From contig CALIHR010000014.1 in assembly GCA_938020505.1 (NCBI GenBank), positions 1 to 64,000 on the forward strand: 64,000 nucleotides of DNA, read 5' to 3'. The notes beneath the pieces are model-generated. The model had not been told where the DNA came from. It saw nothing but the letters and a program-made list of their open reading frames with translations, and did not search any database. The position numbers were made by a program, and so were the translations under genes. Below are positions 55,310 to 64,000 of this stretch, piece after piece (the stretch's first letter is position 1; each line of letters begins with the position of its first letter). The DNA comes from an uncultured Actinobaculum sp. (lineage in GTDB: Bacteria; Actinomycetota; Actinomycetes; Actinomycetales; Actinomycetaceae).

Positions 55310-56737
55310 TCAGCCGTGCCGAGGAAGCGTCTCACCCATTTTATGGACTCGAATCGTATTCGTCGAACCGGACTCGCCAGCGGGCATTCCCGCGACGACG
55401 ACGATGCGGTCTCCGTCAACGGCCATCCCGAGCTCGCGCAGGAGGTGGTCGACTTGCGCCACCATGTCGTCGGTGTGCTTGACGTGGGGAACGGTGAACG
55501 TCGTCAAGCCCCAGGTGAGCGCAAGCTGGTTGCGCACGTCGGGGTCGGGGGTGAAACACAGGATGGGAAGGCGGGCGCGCAACCGCGCCTCGCGCCGAGC
55601 AGTCTGGCCGCTCTCCGTGAAGACGACGAGGTGTTTGACGCCCAGAGCCTCGCTGATTTCCATGGCGGCGCGAGTGATCACGCCGTTGCGCGTCCTGTGA
55701 AGGTTGCCGATGAGCGGGATTTGCTCCATCCCGTGCTCCTCGGCGTACTCGATGATCGAGGACATCGTCTCGACGCACTCGATCGGGAATTTTCCGACGG
55801 AGGTTTCTCCCGAGAGCATGACGGCGTCGGCGCCGTCCATGACGGCGTTCGCGCAATCGGAGGCCTCGGCGCGCGTCGGGCGCGGATTGTCGATCATCGA
55901 ATCGAAGACCTGAGTGGCGACGATGACGGGCTTGGAGCGCTTGCGAGCCAAAGAAATGGCGCGCTTTTGCACGAGCGGCACCTGCTCGAGGGGAAGCTCG
56001 ACGCCGAGGTCGCCTCGCGCGACCATGATGCCGTCGAAGGCCCTGACGATGTCCTCCAAGTTCTCGACGGCCTGGGGCTTCTCGATCTTGGCTATGACCG
56101 GGCGGCGGACTCCGACCCGGTCCATGATCTCGTGGACGTCGTCGACGTCCGCGGGCGTGCGGACGAAGGAGAGGGCGATGAAATCGGTGCCGAATTTGAG
56201 GCCCCATTCGAGGTCCTCGCGGTCCTTTTCAGAAAGCGCCGGAACGGAGACGGCGACGCCGGGAAGGTTGACGCCCTTGTTGTTCGAAACAGGGCCGGGG
56301 ACGATGACCTCTGTGCGCACGGTCGTATCCGTGACGTCGAGCACGCGGACAGCCACCTTGCCGTCGTCGATGAGGATGCGGTCGCCGGGCTTGCAGTCGC
56401 CGGGCAGACCCTTGTAGGTCGTGGAAACGAGTTCCTTCGTTCCGGGAACGTCCTCGGTGGTTATCGAGAAGATGTCTCCGACGGCCAGATCGTGGGGCCC
56501 GTCGGCGAAACGCCCGAGGCGAATCTTTGGGCCCTGGAGGTCGACGAGGACCGCGATGGCCTGCCCCGTGATCTCGGCGGCTTTGCGGACGCGCCGAATG
56601 CGCTCTTCGTGCTCGGCGTGGGACCCGTGCGACGCGTTGATGCGTGCGACATTCATTCCGGCTCTCGCCAGAGCAAGGATTTCCTCCTGCGAATCGGTTG
56701 CCGGGCCCAGGGTACACACAATCTTCGCTCTTCGCAT
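55310..56737 (-). CDS. pyk: Pyruvate kinase
   Basis: The enzyme makes ATP and pyruvate from phosphoenolpyruvate. The 475-residue sequence shows AKIVCTLGPAT, ARINASHG, the metal-binding KIEKPQAVENL with catalytic Lys, ARGDLGVELP, and ATQVFDSMI with MLSGETSVGKFP. The ATG is 7 nt from TAGGCT on the minus strand with no ribosome site, so translation is likely leaderless. It lies downstream of lgt. Confidence 0.96.
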   Translation of the reverse strand: MRRAKIVCTLGPATDSQEEILALARAGMNVARINASHGSHAEHEERIRRVRKAAEITGQAIAVLVDLQGPKIRLGRFADGPHDLAVGDIFSITTEDVPGTKELVSTTYKGLPGDCKPGDRILIDDGKVAVRVLDVTDTTVRTEVIVPGPVSNNKGVNLPGVAVSVPALSEKDREDLEWGLKFGTDFIALSFVRTPADVDDVHEIMDRVGVRRPVIAKIEKPQAVENLEDIVRAFDGIMVARGDLGVELPLEQVPLVQKRAISLARKRSKPVIVATQVFDSMIDNPRPTRAEASDCANAVMDGADAVMLSGETSVGKFPIECVETMSSIIEYAEEHGMEQIPLIGNLHRTRNGVITRAAMEISEALGVKHLVVFTESGQTARREARLRARLPILCFTPDPDVRNQLALTWGLTTFTVPHVKHTDDMVAQVDHLLRELGMAVDGDRIVVVAGMPAGESGSTNTIRVHKMGETLPRHG

Positions 56738-56744
56738 ATACCCA

Positions 56745-56750
56745 AGCCTA
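56745..56750 (-). promoter_or_regulatory. -10 box of pyk (leaderless)
   Basis: TAGGCT on the minus strand lies exactly 7 nt from the pyk ATG. Confidence 0.45.
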
Positions 56751-56800
56751 CCCGAGCGCGGGCGGCGCGGCACTCAACGCGCACAGGGTTGAGCGCCACA

Positions 56801-57961
56801 TCACGCCGACGACGACGAATCGCTGTGCTTTCCCAACCGCCTCGTCGCGGCCTCGGGCCCCTCAACTTTCCCTTCGGCCGCATCGGGCCTGCCCTCGTCG
56901 GACTTCTCGGCTGCAAGCTCGGAGATCTTCTTGGCCAGCTCTGTCTTCTCTTTCGCGGCTGCTCTCTTCCTCCGAGCCTCCTTCTCCATTTCGGTCAGCT
57001 CGTCCCGTTTGCCCGCCTCTTCGCCGTCGGCCGCTTCCGCCGCGACGGCGCCGTCCTTTTTCTCGGCGTCGCCCTTTTCTGCGGCCTCCTCCGAGCCGAT
57101 GCGCTCGAGGAACCTCTGACGCGCCTCCTCGCTCACCCAGATGTCGTCGACGCCGGGGTCGTCCTTCACGCGGCGGCGAAGGAGAACGAATGCGACAAGC
57201 CCGCCGAGGAAGACGACGATCGAGGTCCAGACGTTGAGCCGCAGGCCGAACACAATATTCGCCTTGTCGATGCGCAGCGTCTCGATCCACAGTCTGCCCG
57301 CCGTGTAGTACATGACATAGCAGGCGAAAAGCTGGCCGCCGACGAGCTTGAACCGCCTGTCGAGCAGGGCGAGCAACACCGCCCCCGCCAAACACCACAG
57401 CAGTTCGTAGAGGAAAGTCGGATGAAACGTCGTGGCCTCGGGATACCCTCCGACGATGTGGCGGGCGTCGATCTCGAGCGCCCAAGGGAGGGAGGTCGGC
57501 TTTCCATACAGCTCTTGGTTGAAGTAGTTGCCGATCCGGCCTATCGCCTGAGCCGTGAGAAGCGCGGGGGCGATGGCGTCGCCGATCGGCATGAGGCGCA
57601 GCCCGTAGTGCCTCGCCACGAGCCAAGCGCCGACCCCGCCGAACGTTATCGCGCCCCAAATGCCCAGGCCGCCGTTCCAGACTGCAAAAGCCTGCAGCGG
57701 GTTCTTGCCCCTGCCGAAGTAAAGTTGATGGTCGGTGACGACGTGGTAAAGCCTTGCGCCGACGATTCCGAAGACCACCATGGAAAAGAGGAGGTCGCCG
57801 ACGATGACGTCCGGCCCTCCCTTGGCGCGATACCGCCGCAAAAGTATCCACCACGCGGCGGCGATGCCGCAGATGATCGCCAGGGCGTACGCGCGAAGCG
57901 TGAACGGGCCGAGGCTCCACGAGCTCACCGGCGGCGACGGTATAGAAGCAAGGACGCTCAT
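56801..57961 (-). CDS. lgt: Prolipoprotein diacylglyceryl transferase
   Basis: Lgt attaches diacylglycerol to the lipobox Cys of preprolipoproteins. The 386-residue protein has about seven membrane helices and the signature GRIGNYFNQELYGKPTSLPW near residue 143. HPTFLYE near 185 and the late GRLWIETLRID segment are also present. From about residue 275 a ~110-residue charged Lys/Glu/Ala tail follows, common in actinobacterial Lgt. The ATG overlaps the trpA stop (ATGA). Confidence 0.95.
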   Translation of the reverse strand: MSVLASIPSPPVSSWSLGPFTLRAYALAIICGIAAAWWILLRRYRAKGGPDVIVGDLLFSMVVFGIVGARLYHVVTDHQLYFGRGKNPLQAFAVWNGGLGIWGAITFGGVGAWLVARHYGLRLMPIGDAIAPALLTAQAIGRIGNYFNQELYGKPTSLPWALEIDARHIVGGYPEATTFHPTFLYELLWCLAGAVLLALLDRRFKLVGGQLFACYVMYYTAGRLWIETLRIDKANIVFGLRLNVWTSIVVFLGGLVAFVLLRRRVKDDPGVDDIWVSEEARQRFLERIGSEEAAEKGDAEKKDGAVAAEAADGEEAGKRDELTEMEKEARRKRAAAKEKTELAKKISELAAEKSDEGRPDAAEGKVEGPEAATRRLGKHSDSSSSA

Positions 57962-58773
57962 TGTTCCTCTCCGTGTGCGGCGAGGGCAAGGCCCTCCGCT
58001 GTCGTTCTCATGTCGCGCAGCCCTTCCAGGCCTCCCCGCATAAGCGGGCGGATGAGGGCGGAGCCGACGATGACGCCGTCGGCGTAGGAGGCGACGTTCG
58101 ACGCGTGGGCGGGCGTCGTCACGCCGATTCCCACGCACACACGCCGCGCTCCGGCCGCTCTCGTGCGCGCCACGAGGCCGCGCGCCTTCTCGTCGAGGCT
58201 GGCCCGCTCCCCCGTGACTCCCATCGTCGACGCGGCGTAGACGAAGCCTCGCGAAACCTGTGCGACTCTACGCAGTCTATCCTCTCGCGAAGATTGCGCA
58301 ACGAGGAAGACGCGGTCCAAGCCATGCGTGTCGGAAACCTCCAGCCATTCGGCCGCATGGTCGGGAATGAGGTCGGGGGTGATGAGGCCCGCCCCGCCGG
58401 CCGACGCCAGATCGCGGGCGAAGCGATCGATTCCGTAGCGGTGGACGAGGTTGAAGTAGGCCATGACGAGCGGGGTCGCGCCGGCGCCGGCTATGGCCTC
58501 GACCATCGCGAACGTGTCCGCCACGCGGGTCCCGCCCTCGAGTGCCAGGCGAGTCGCCTCCTGGATCACTCCGCCGTCCATCGACGGGTCCGAGTAGGGC
58601 ACGCCGACCTCCACGACGTCGGCCCCCGCCGCCACAAGCTCCTTGGCCGCAGCGATCGAACCGGGGAGGTCGGGGAAGCCGACGGGCAGATACCCGACGA
58701 ATGCGGCGCCGCCGCGCTCCTTGGCCGCGTCGATGGCCTGCCCCGCCCTGGACGTTTTCGTCTCTTCCCTCAC
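57958..58773 (-). CDS. trpA: Tryptophan synthase alpha chain
   Basis: TrpA cleaves indole-3-glycerol phosphate to indole. The 271 residues show the catalytic Glu in DVVEVGVPYSDPSMDG near residue 55, the Asp in GLITPDLIPDHA, and the phosphate-binding GVTGERAS and VGSALIRPL segments. The GTG overlaps the trpB stop by 4 nt; the longer frame lies inside trpB. Confidence 0.96.
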   Translation of the reverse strand: MREETKTSRAGQAIDAAKERGGAAFVGYLPVGFPDLPGSIAAAKELVAAGADVVEVGVPYSDPSMDGGVIQEATRLALEGGTRVADTFAMVEAIAGAGATPLVMAYFNLVHRYGIDRFARDLASAGGAGLITPDLIPDHAAEWLEVSDTHGLDRVFLVAQSSREDRLRRVAQVSRGFVYAASTMGVTGERASLDEKARGLVARTRAAGARRVCVGIGVTTPAHASNVASYADGVIVGSALIRPLMRGGLEGLRDMRTTAEGLALAAHGEEQ

Positions 58774-59996
58774 AGCGTCTCCCCCTTGCCTTCGATGCCG
58801 AAGTAGTCCATGGCGGTTTGCACGTCCTTGTCGCCTCTTCCCGAAAGGGAGACGAGGATCGTGGGCGGCCTGTTTCCCGCGGCCTGCGCCTCCCGGCCGA
58901 TCTGGAGGGCGCCGGCCAGGGCGTGGGCGGATTCGATGGCCGGCAGGATTCCCTCCTCGCGGGTGAGAAGCCGGAAGGCCTCCATGGCCTCGTCGTCGTC
59001 GATCGCCCGGTACTCCGCCCTTCCGATCGAGTGCAGCCACGCGTGCTCGGGGCCGACGCCGGGATAGTCCAAGCCCGCCGAAATCGAGTGGGACTCGACC
59101 GTCTGGCCGTCCTCGTCCTGCATGAGGTAGCTCATCGAGCCGTGGAAAATACCCAGAGAGCCGGCGTTGATCGTCGCCGCGGTCTTTCCCGAGGCGACGC
59201 CGGAGCCGCCGGCCTCGCATCCGACGAGCCGCACCGACGGGTCGTCGAGGAAGGCGTTGAACAGTCCGATGGCGTTCGATCCGCCGCCGACGCAGGCCAC
59301 GGCGACGTCGGGGAGCTCGCCCGTCAGCTCGAGCACCTGGGCCCGGGCCTCCTCGCCGATGACCTTTTGAAGGTCCCGCACGAGGGCCGGGAACGGATGC
59401 GGCCCGGCGGCCGTGCCGAAGACGTAGTTCGTCGTCTCGACGTTCGTCACCCAGTCGCGGAACGCCTCGTTGATGGCGTCCTTGAGGGTGGCCGACCCCG
59501 CGGAGACGGAAATGACTTTTGTGCCGAGCAACTCCATCCTCGCCACGTTGAGGGCCTGGCGGCGCACGTCCTCGGCGCCCATGTAGATCGTGCAGTCCAG
59601 GCCCAAGAGGGCGGCCGCCGTGGCCGTGGCGACGCCGTGCTGCCCCGCCCCGGTCTCGGCGATGATGCGCGTCTTTCCGACGGCCCTGGTCAGGAGCGCC
59701 TGCCCCAGCACGTTGTTGATCTTGTGCGATCCCGTGTGATTGAGGTCTTCGCGTTTGAGGATGATGCGCGCCCCTCCTGCGTGGCGCGCGAACTTGGGCG
59801 TCTCGGTGACGATAGACGGCCGGCCCGAATAGGTGCGGCCCAGGCGGTCGAGCTCCTCGCGAAAATCCGGATCGTCCTTGAGCCGCTGCCAGGCGGCCGA
59901 AAGGTCGTCCAGAGCAGTCACGAGCGCCTCGGGCACGTATCTTCCCCCGAAGTCGCCGAAGAACGGCCCCTGAACGGCGCCGAGTTGCTGATTCAC
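58770..59996 (-). CDS. trpB: Tryptophan synthase beta chain
   Basis: This PLP enzyme joins indole and serine to make tryptophan. The 408 residues show the PLP Lys in LNHTGSHKINN near residue 87, ETGAGQHGVATA near 110, and the PLP-phosphate loop CVGGGSNAIG near 232. The GTG start abuts the trpC TAA with no gap. Confidence 0.97.
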   Translation of the reverse strand: MNQQLGAVQGPFFGDFGGRYVPEALVTALDDLSAAWQRLKDDPDFREELDRLGRTYSGRPSIVTETPKFARHAGGARIILKREDLNHTGSHKINNVLGQALLTRAVGKTRIIAETGAGQHGVATATAAALLGLDCTIYMGAEDVRRQALNVARMELLGTKVISVSAGSATLKDAINEAFRDWVTNVETTNYVFGTAAGPHPFPALVRDLQKVIGEEARAQVLELTGELPDVAVACVGGGSNAIGLFNAFLDDPSVRLVGCEAGGSGVASGKTAATINAGSLGIFHGSMSYLMQDEDGQTVESHSISAGLDYPGVGPEHAWLHSIGRAEYRAIDDDEAMEAFRLLTREEGILPAIESAHALAGALQIGREAQAAGNRPPTILVSLSGRGDKDVQTAMDYFGIEGKGETL

Positions 59997-60815
59997 TTAC
60001 CTCTCCCTTGCATCGAGTGACGGGTGGTGCCCGACGGCGACCATGTCGCCGATCGCCGAACGCGGATCGCCCGAGGTCACAAGCGCTTCCCCGACGAGGA
60101 CGGCGTTGGCGCCGCTGCGGGCGTAGTTGAGGACGTCCTGCGGCCCGCGCACGCCCGATTCAGCCACCTTCACCATGCCGCTGGGCAGGATGTCGACGAC
60201 CTGGTCGAACACCCGTGTGTCGACGTCGAGCGTCTTGAGATTGCGCGCGTTGACGCCGACGACGCGCGCCCCGGCGTCGATCGCCCTTCTGGCCTCTTCG
60301 CGGTCGTGCGTCTCTACGAGCGCCGTCATCCCGAGGGAGTGGATGCGCTCGACGAAAGACATGAGAACGGTCTGCTCGAGCGCGGCCACGATGAGCAGGA
60401 CGATGTCCGCGCCGTGGGCCCTCGCCTCCCAAATCTGATACGGCGTGACGATGAAATCCTTGCGCAGCACCGGCGTTTCCACCCGCGCTCGGACGGCGTC
60501 CAGATCGTCCAGGCTTCCGCCGAAGCGTCTCTTCTCCGTGAGGACCGAGATGGCCGCCGCCCCTCCCTCTTCATACATTTGAGCCAGGCGGGCCGGGTTC
60601 TCGATGGGCGCCAAGCTTCCTTTGGACGGGCTCGATCTCTTCACCTCGGCGATGATCGACAGGCTGCGTTCGCTGTTGCCGCGAAGGGCGTCCTCGGCGG
60701 AGAGCGCCGAGGGCATCTTTCGAGCCCGTTCCTTGAGGTCCTCGAGGCTCACGCGCGCCTGACGCGCCGCGAGGTCCTCGCGCACCCCCGCGATGATCGA
60801 ATCAAGTACTGTCAT
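59997..60815 (-). CDS. trpC: Indole-3-glycerol phosphate synthase
   Basis: TrpC makes the indole ring. The 272 residues show IAEVKRSSPSKG near 55 with catalytic Lys, SVLTEKRRFGGS, PVLRKDFIV, VETHDREEA, and VGVNARNLKT near 190. It overlaps trpE by 14 nt, so it is translationally coupled. Confidence 0.97.
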   Translation of the reverse strand: MTVLDSIIAGVREDLAARQARVSLEDLKERARKMPSALSAEDALRGNSERSLSIIAEVKRSSPSKGSLAPIENPARLAQMYEEGGAAAISVLTEKRRFGGSLDDLDAVRARVETPVLRKDFIVTPYQIWEARAHGADIVLLIVAALEQTVLMSFVERIHSLGMTALVETHDREEARRAIDAGARVVGVNARNLKTLDVDTRVFDQVVDILPSGMVKVAESGVRGPQDVLNYARSGANAVLVGEALVTSGDPRSAIGDMVAVGHHPSLDARER

Positions 60816-62373
60816 TTTTACCTCCCACGTCTTGCCCGACTGCTTGCAGCCGATTGGCGACTTGAACGGCGCGAACGGCCGCGGCGGCCTTGTTTCGCGC
60901 CTCGACGTACTCGGTTTGCGGCACCGAGTCGGCCACTATCCCGGCGCCGGCCTGGACGCTCGCGCGCCCGGAGTGAACGACCGCCGTGCGAATGGCGATC
61001 GCCAAGTCGGCGTTTCCCGAGAAGTCGAAATATCCCACGACGCCCCCGTACAGGCCCCTGCGAGCGGGCTCGAGCTGGTCGATGAGCTCGATGGCGCGCG
61101 GCTTGGGCGCGCCCGAGAGCGTTCCGGCGGGAAAGACGGCCGCCAAGCAATCGACGGGGGCCTTCGCCTCGTCGATGCGCCCGGCGACGGTCGATGAAAT
61201 GTGCATGATGTGGCTGTAGCGCTTGACCTCCATGAACGTCTCGACCTCGACGGTTCCCGGGACGCAGACTTTCGCCAGATCGTTGCGCCCGAGGTCGACG
61301 AGCATGACGTGCTCCGCCCGCTCCTTTGGGTCGGCCAGAAGCTCGCGCTCGTGGGCCTCGTCCTCGGAGACCGTCGCTCCGCGGGGCCGGGAGCCCGCGA
61401 TCGGGAACATCGTGATCCGCGACTGCGAGACGCGCATGAGCGTCTCGGGCGAGCTGCCGACCACGGAGAAGGAGCCTCCGGCGCCGTCGGACAGCCGAAG
61501 GAAGTACATGTAAGGAGACGGGTTGATGGTGCGCAGCGCGCGGTAGACGTCGAGGGGGTCGGCCTTGCACTCGATGTCCGCCCGCTGAGAGAGCACCACC
61601 TGGAAGACCTCGCCGTCGCGAACCGCTTCCTTCCCGGCGAGGACCGCCTTTTCGAAGCTCTCCTGAGAGACCCTCATCGTCGGCTCGCCCGGTGCTCCGG
61701 AGTCGAGGCCGACGGCGAAAAGCGGCACGGGATTGGCCAGGTCCCGCTCCATCCGCCGAAGGCGCCCGACAGCCCTTTCGTATGCCTCCGCGGCGCCCTC
61801 CGCCCGGTTGTCCGCATTGACCGCGTTGGCGATGAGCCACACTTCGCCCTTGTGATGGTCGACGGCGACCATGTCGGCGGCCAGGCACATGGCCGCGTCG
61901 GGGAGGTCGAGTTCGTAGGGCGCCGTGCGCGAAAGCGTCGGCTCCCAGTCGTAGAGCGTGTCCCACCCGAGCGCTCCGACCAAGCCCCCTGTCAGCGGCG
62001 GAAGGCCGGCGAACGCCGGCGTGCGGAGCCGGTCGACGGCGTCGGCGAGCATCGACGTCGCGCTGCCAGAAAGCGACAGGCCCTCTGGGACTTCCCCCTC
62101 CCATCGGGCCTCTCCCCTGACCGCGACGAGATGGGCGAGGGAGCGAACTCCGACGAAAGACCACCGATCCCACGTGCCGTCGCGCTCCGCGGATTCGAGG
62201 ATGAACGTGCCGTCGCCTTCCGCGAGGCGCCTGTAGATGCCGAGGGGCGCCGCGTCGTCGACGAGGACCTTTTCCACGACGGGAATGACCCTTCGCGACG
62301 CCGCCATGTCGAGGAACTCGTCCTTGGACGGCCACACTTGGCCCCAACGCAATTCCTCAGGGTTGGAAATCAC
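60802..62373 (-). CDS. trpE: Anthranilate synthase component I
   Basis: TrpE makes anthranilate from chorismate, the first step of tryptophan synthesis. The 523 residues contain the tryptophan-feedback motif ILES (58-61) and the chorismate-binding C-terminal half (QVVLSQR, PSPYMYFLR, IAGSRPRG, DLGRNDLAKVC, GTLSGAPKPRA). It starts with GTG behind AGAGGTG. The amidotransferase trpG, trpD and trpF are not in the window. The operon runs trpE-C-B-A-lgt. Confidence 0.96.
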   Translation of the reverse strand: MISNPEELRWGQVWPSKDEFLDMAASRRVIPVVEKVLVDDAAPLGIYRRLAEGDGTFILESAERDGTWDRWSFVGVRSLAHLVAVRGEARWEGEVPEGLSLSGSATSMLADAVDRLRTPAFAGLPPLTGGLVGALGWDTLYDWEPTLSRTAPYELDLPDAAMCLAADMVAVDHHKGEVWLIANAVNADNRAEGAAEAYERAVGRLRRMERDLANPVPLFAVGLDSGAPGEPTMRVSQESFEKAVLAGKEAVRDGEVFQVVLSQRADIECKADPLDVYRALRTINPSPYMYFLRLSDGAGGSFSVVGSSPETLMRVSQSRITMFPIAGSRPRGATVSEDEAHERELLADPKERAEHVMLVDLGRNDLAKVCVPGTVEVETFMEVKRYSHIMHISSTVAGRIDEAKAPVDCLAAVFPAGTLSGAPKPRAIELIDQLEPARRGLYGGVVGYFDFSGNADLAIAIRTAVVHSGRASVQAGAGIVADSVPQTEYVEARNKAAAAVRAVQVANRLQAVGQDVGGKNDST

Positions 62374-62403
62374 CCAGCCACCTCTTTCGATTGAAGTGGG
62401 ACG

Positions 62404-62504
62404 CAGCAGAAAGCCGCCCGGAAAGGACGGTGCGCAATTGTCTGCTGTCGACCCGCTCGTGTTCGTCGTCGCTCTTAGGTTACTAGCATCGGGGACCGGT
62501 CACC
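62404..62504 (-). promoter_or_regulatory. trpE upstream region
   Basis: A minus-strand TAGTAA (62485-62480) is a possible -10 box. An imperfect 14-bp palindrome GGGGACCGGTCACC (62491-62504) lies just upstream as a candidate operator. CAGCAGA / TCTGCTG (62404-62410, 62441-62447) could form a leader stem. No leader peptide with Trp codons is visible. Confidence 0.4.
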
Positions 62505-62558
62505 GATTTGCGTCAGAAGGCGAGACGAAGGCGAGACGGGTCCGCGAAACGCCGACGG

Positions 62559-63440
62559 TCACGGAGCGGCTGTCTTCTCGTTTCCCGGCGAGGAGGAGAG
62601 GATGCCGAGGATGTCTACGACCACGATGCGATCGCCCTCGCCTTGGGCAAAAGACGCGGGAATGAGGACGACGACGCGCGACCCCGCCTTCTGATCGACG
62701 AGGCCTTCCGCCAGCCCGCGCATCGCCTTGTCGAGCTTGAGCTTGACGGGCTTGCCGCCGTTCCACGTCGTGTCGACGATCTGCCCTTTTGTGTCATAAA
62801 TCGCGTACTGAACGGCGAGGGTGTCGCCCTTGGACACCTGGTCTCCGGACCCTTCGACGAATGGGACGACGGCGAGCTCCGGAATCGGCTGGCCCGACGC
62901 CTTGATCGCGGGGCCTCCGCCGTCGGCGACGGAAACGGAGGGCATTCCCGAAGGCGCGGGGTTGGGGGCCGGCGCTTTCTTTCCCTGGGCTATCGTGCTG
63001 AAGACGTCGACCACGATGATCTCGGCGCTCTGGCGGTTTCCATCGACCAAACCCGGGCGTTTGAAGACGAGCCGGCTTCCCTCCTTGACGCCCACGAGGT
63101 CGTCGGCGATGTCGCCCAAGCCCTCCTTCGACACTTCGGCCAGCCGAAGATTCCCCGAATTGTAGGCGGAGACGATCTTCCCGGAACGCGAATCGAAGGA
63201 AGTCGCCCGCAGCAGAATCGTCTGCCCCTTGTCGACGGCGTTTCCCTTCCCCTTGATGACGACGTCTTTGACGACGTTTCTCGGGGCGGACGGGCAGTCC
63301 ACGTCGACGGTGACGGCCGAGCCGAAGGCGCCGTTGACGCCCACCTTGCACTCGCCTTTCGCGGAGTGGTCGCAGGCAGTCAAGGCGGCGAGGGCCAGAC
63401 AGGCGGCCGCGGCTGCGCGAACGGCGCGGGCCCGGCTCAC
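62559..63440 (-). CDS. FKBP-type peptidyl-prolyl isomerase lipoprotein
   Basis: The 293-residue protein begins with a signal sequence ending in the lipobox LTAC (about residue 23), so it is anchored outside the membrane. Two FKBP-like halves follow: about 28-140 is degenerate, and about 190-290 is more typical (GDTLAVQYAIYD, WNGGKPVKLKLDKA, GLAEGLVDQKAGSRVVVLIP). It assists protein folding in the envelope. The GTG start overlaps the pafA stop by 4 nt, the common actinobacterial pafA-FKBP order. Confidence 0.87.
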   Translation of the reverse strand: MSRARAVRAAAAACLALAALTACDHSAKGECKVGVNGAFGSAVTVDVDCPSAPRNVVKDVVIKGKGNAVDKGQTILLRATSFDSRSGKIVSAYNSGNLRLAEVSKEGLGDIADDLVGVKEGSRLVFKRPGLVDGNRQSAEIIVVDVFSTIAQGKKAPAPNPAPSGMPSVSVADGGGPAIKASGQPIPELAVVPFVEGSGDQVSKGDTLAVQYAIYDTKGQIVDTTWNGGKPVKLKLDKAMRGLAEGLVDQKAGSRVVVLIPASFAQGEGDRIVVVDILGILSSSPGNEKTAAP

Positions 63441-64000
63441 CGGTCCATCTCTTCCATGAGGCGGTCCACCCGTTCGTCGACCGAGGCGAAAGGGTCCTTG
63501 AGGACGACGGAACGCGCGCCCTCGGCTTCGAGCAGCCTGAGGTTCGTCCAATCGGCCGCGTAGTCGAGGCGGCGTCTGCGGGCCTTCTCGACGAAGTCGC
63601 CCCGCAGCTTGGCGCGGGTGTCGGACGGCGGCGTCGTCATGGCCGCCCGGACGGCCTCGGCCGAGGCAAAGGTTCGCAGCATGCCGGTCTCCTCCATGGA
63701 CGGGCGCAGGCCCGCCGCGGTGATGTCGTGATAGGCGAGGTCGAGCCTGGCCAGCCTGGGATCGTCGAGCGTCGCGCCCGCGCGCTCCATATATCTGGAG
63801 AATAGCGAAAGTTTGGCCGCCCAGTCGATCTCCGTCGCGACGGCCGAGGGGTCCCCGGATTTGACCGATTCGACGGCGCGCCCCCACAAATCCAGCAAAT
63901 ACGAGGTCGATGCGTCCAGCTCCGCCGTGTACCCCTTGGCGTCGAAATGCCGCAAAACCGCCTCGCGGGTGCGCTCTTGGACCTCGATCGGGGTGATCCA
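63437..64000 (-). CDS. pafA: Pup-protein ligase PafA, C-terminal part (runs off the window)
   Basis: PafA attaches the ubiquitin-like Pup to proteins for the mycobacterial-type proteasome. About 187 C-terminal residues are present, starting TPIEVQERTREAVLRHFD at the window edge. Visible are EIDWAAKLSLF, LDLAYHDI, and PPSDTRAKLRGDFVEKA, all typical of PafA. The frame continues past the window end; the N-terminal catalytic part is missing here only because of the cut. Confidence 0.92.
   Translation of the reverse strand, partial: WITPIEVQERTREAVLRHFDAKGYTAELDASTSYLLDLWGRAVESVKSGDPSAVATEIDWAAKLSLFSRYMERAGATLDDPRLARLDLAYHDITAAGLRPSMEETGMLRTFASAEAVRAAMTTPPSDTRAKLRGDFVEKARRRRLDYAADWTNLRLLEAEGARSVVLKDPFASVDERVDRLMEEMDR

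Noticed and set aside
62374..62558. Tryptophan leader peptide / attenuator before trpE
   Set aside because: No short frame with adjacent Trp codons; only a weak stem and a palindrome are present.

Overview
The window is high-GC DNA (about 64-65% by eye) from an actinobacterium. The evidence is a partial Pup ligase pafA, whiA, opcA, an ANTAR-output response regulator, a tRNA-Leu lying against pyk, actinobacterial SOS boxes, frequent GTG starts and several apparently leaderless promoters with a TANNNT box 6-7 nt before the start codon. The gene order (xerD-parA-scpA-scpB-rluB-tyrA/cmk-der; gap-pgk-tpiA-secG; uvrA-uvrC-rapZ-yvcK-whiA; rpsA-methyltransferase-polA; trpE-C-B-A-lgt-pyk) fits the Actinomycetales. 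An Actinomycetaceae-like organism is my guess from overall feel and is not proven.

Layout. 0-5 kb: a flavin-dependent lactate/2-hydroxyacid dehydrogenase, an ABC-F ATPase, a lipoprotein-like protein with poly-Asp and His-rich tail, and a D-2-hydroxyacid dehydrogenase. 5-13 kb: a tightly overlapped minus-strand operon for chromosome segregation and ribosome/nucleotide housekeeping, with an in-frame TyrA-Cmk fusion. 13-17.6 kb: tkt-zwf-opcA (pentose phosphate pathway; tal and pgl are not here). 17.8-21.3 kb: secG, tpiA, pgk, gap. 21.6-36.4 kb: whiA, yvcK, rapZ, uvrC, uvrA, a YciI-like protein, a bile-acid-symporter-family transporter, terC behind a manganese riboswitch, uvrB and coaE. uvrA and uvrB each have a LexA box. 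48.9-64 kb: rpsA, a methyltransferase, polA, a thioesterase, an ANTAR regulator, tRNA-Leu(CAA), pyk, lgt, trpABCE, an FKBP lipoprotein and the C-terminal part of pafA.

Between coaE and rpsA, genes that I recall as near neighbours in many actinobacteria, lies a ~12 kb accessory block (36.7-48.6 kb). It looks like a purine-ring (allantoin) catabolic island. It holds allantoinase, an aspartate-carbamoyltransferase-like enzyme without the aspartate-binding loop, a DUF3830-like cyclophilin-fold protein, glyoxylate carboligase, hydroxypyruvate isomerase, an IclR regulator, a hydantoin/allantoin-racemase-like protein missing its first catalytic Cys, and two different NCS1 permeases. No allantoate amidohydrolase or ureidoglycolate lyase is in the window. 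The carbamoyltransferase and DUF3830 protein sit where those steps should be, which suggests a phosphorolytic, carbamoyl-phosphate-yielding route from allantoate to glyoxylate. A 15-bp imperfect palindrome, identical at two sites and each time paired with a TTCCAC half-site 21 bp away, precedes both transcription units of the island and is the likely IclR operator.

A second theme is repeat growth at gene 3' ends. Short repeats lie just after, or inside, the C-terminal tails of lldD, scpA, opcA, coaE and one NCS1 permease. One 11-12 base core (GGCGATTCCGG, or with an extra T) recurs in the coding orientation at the ends of scpA, opcA and coaE.
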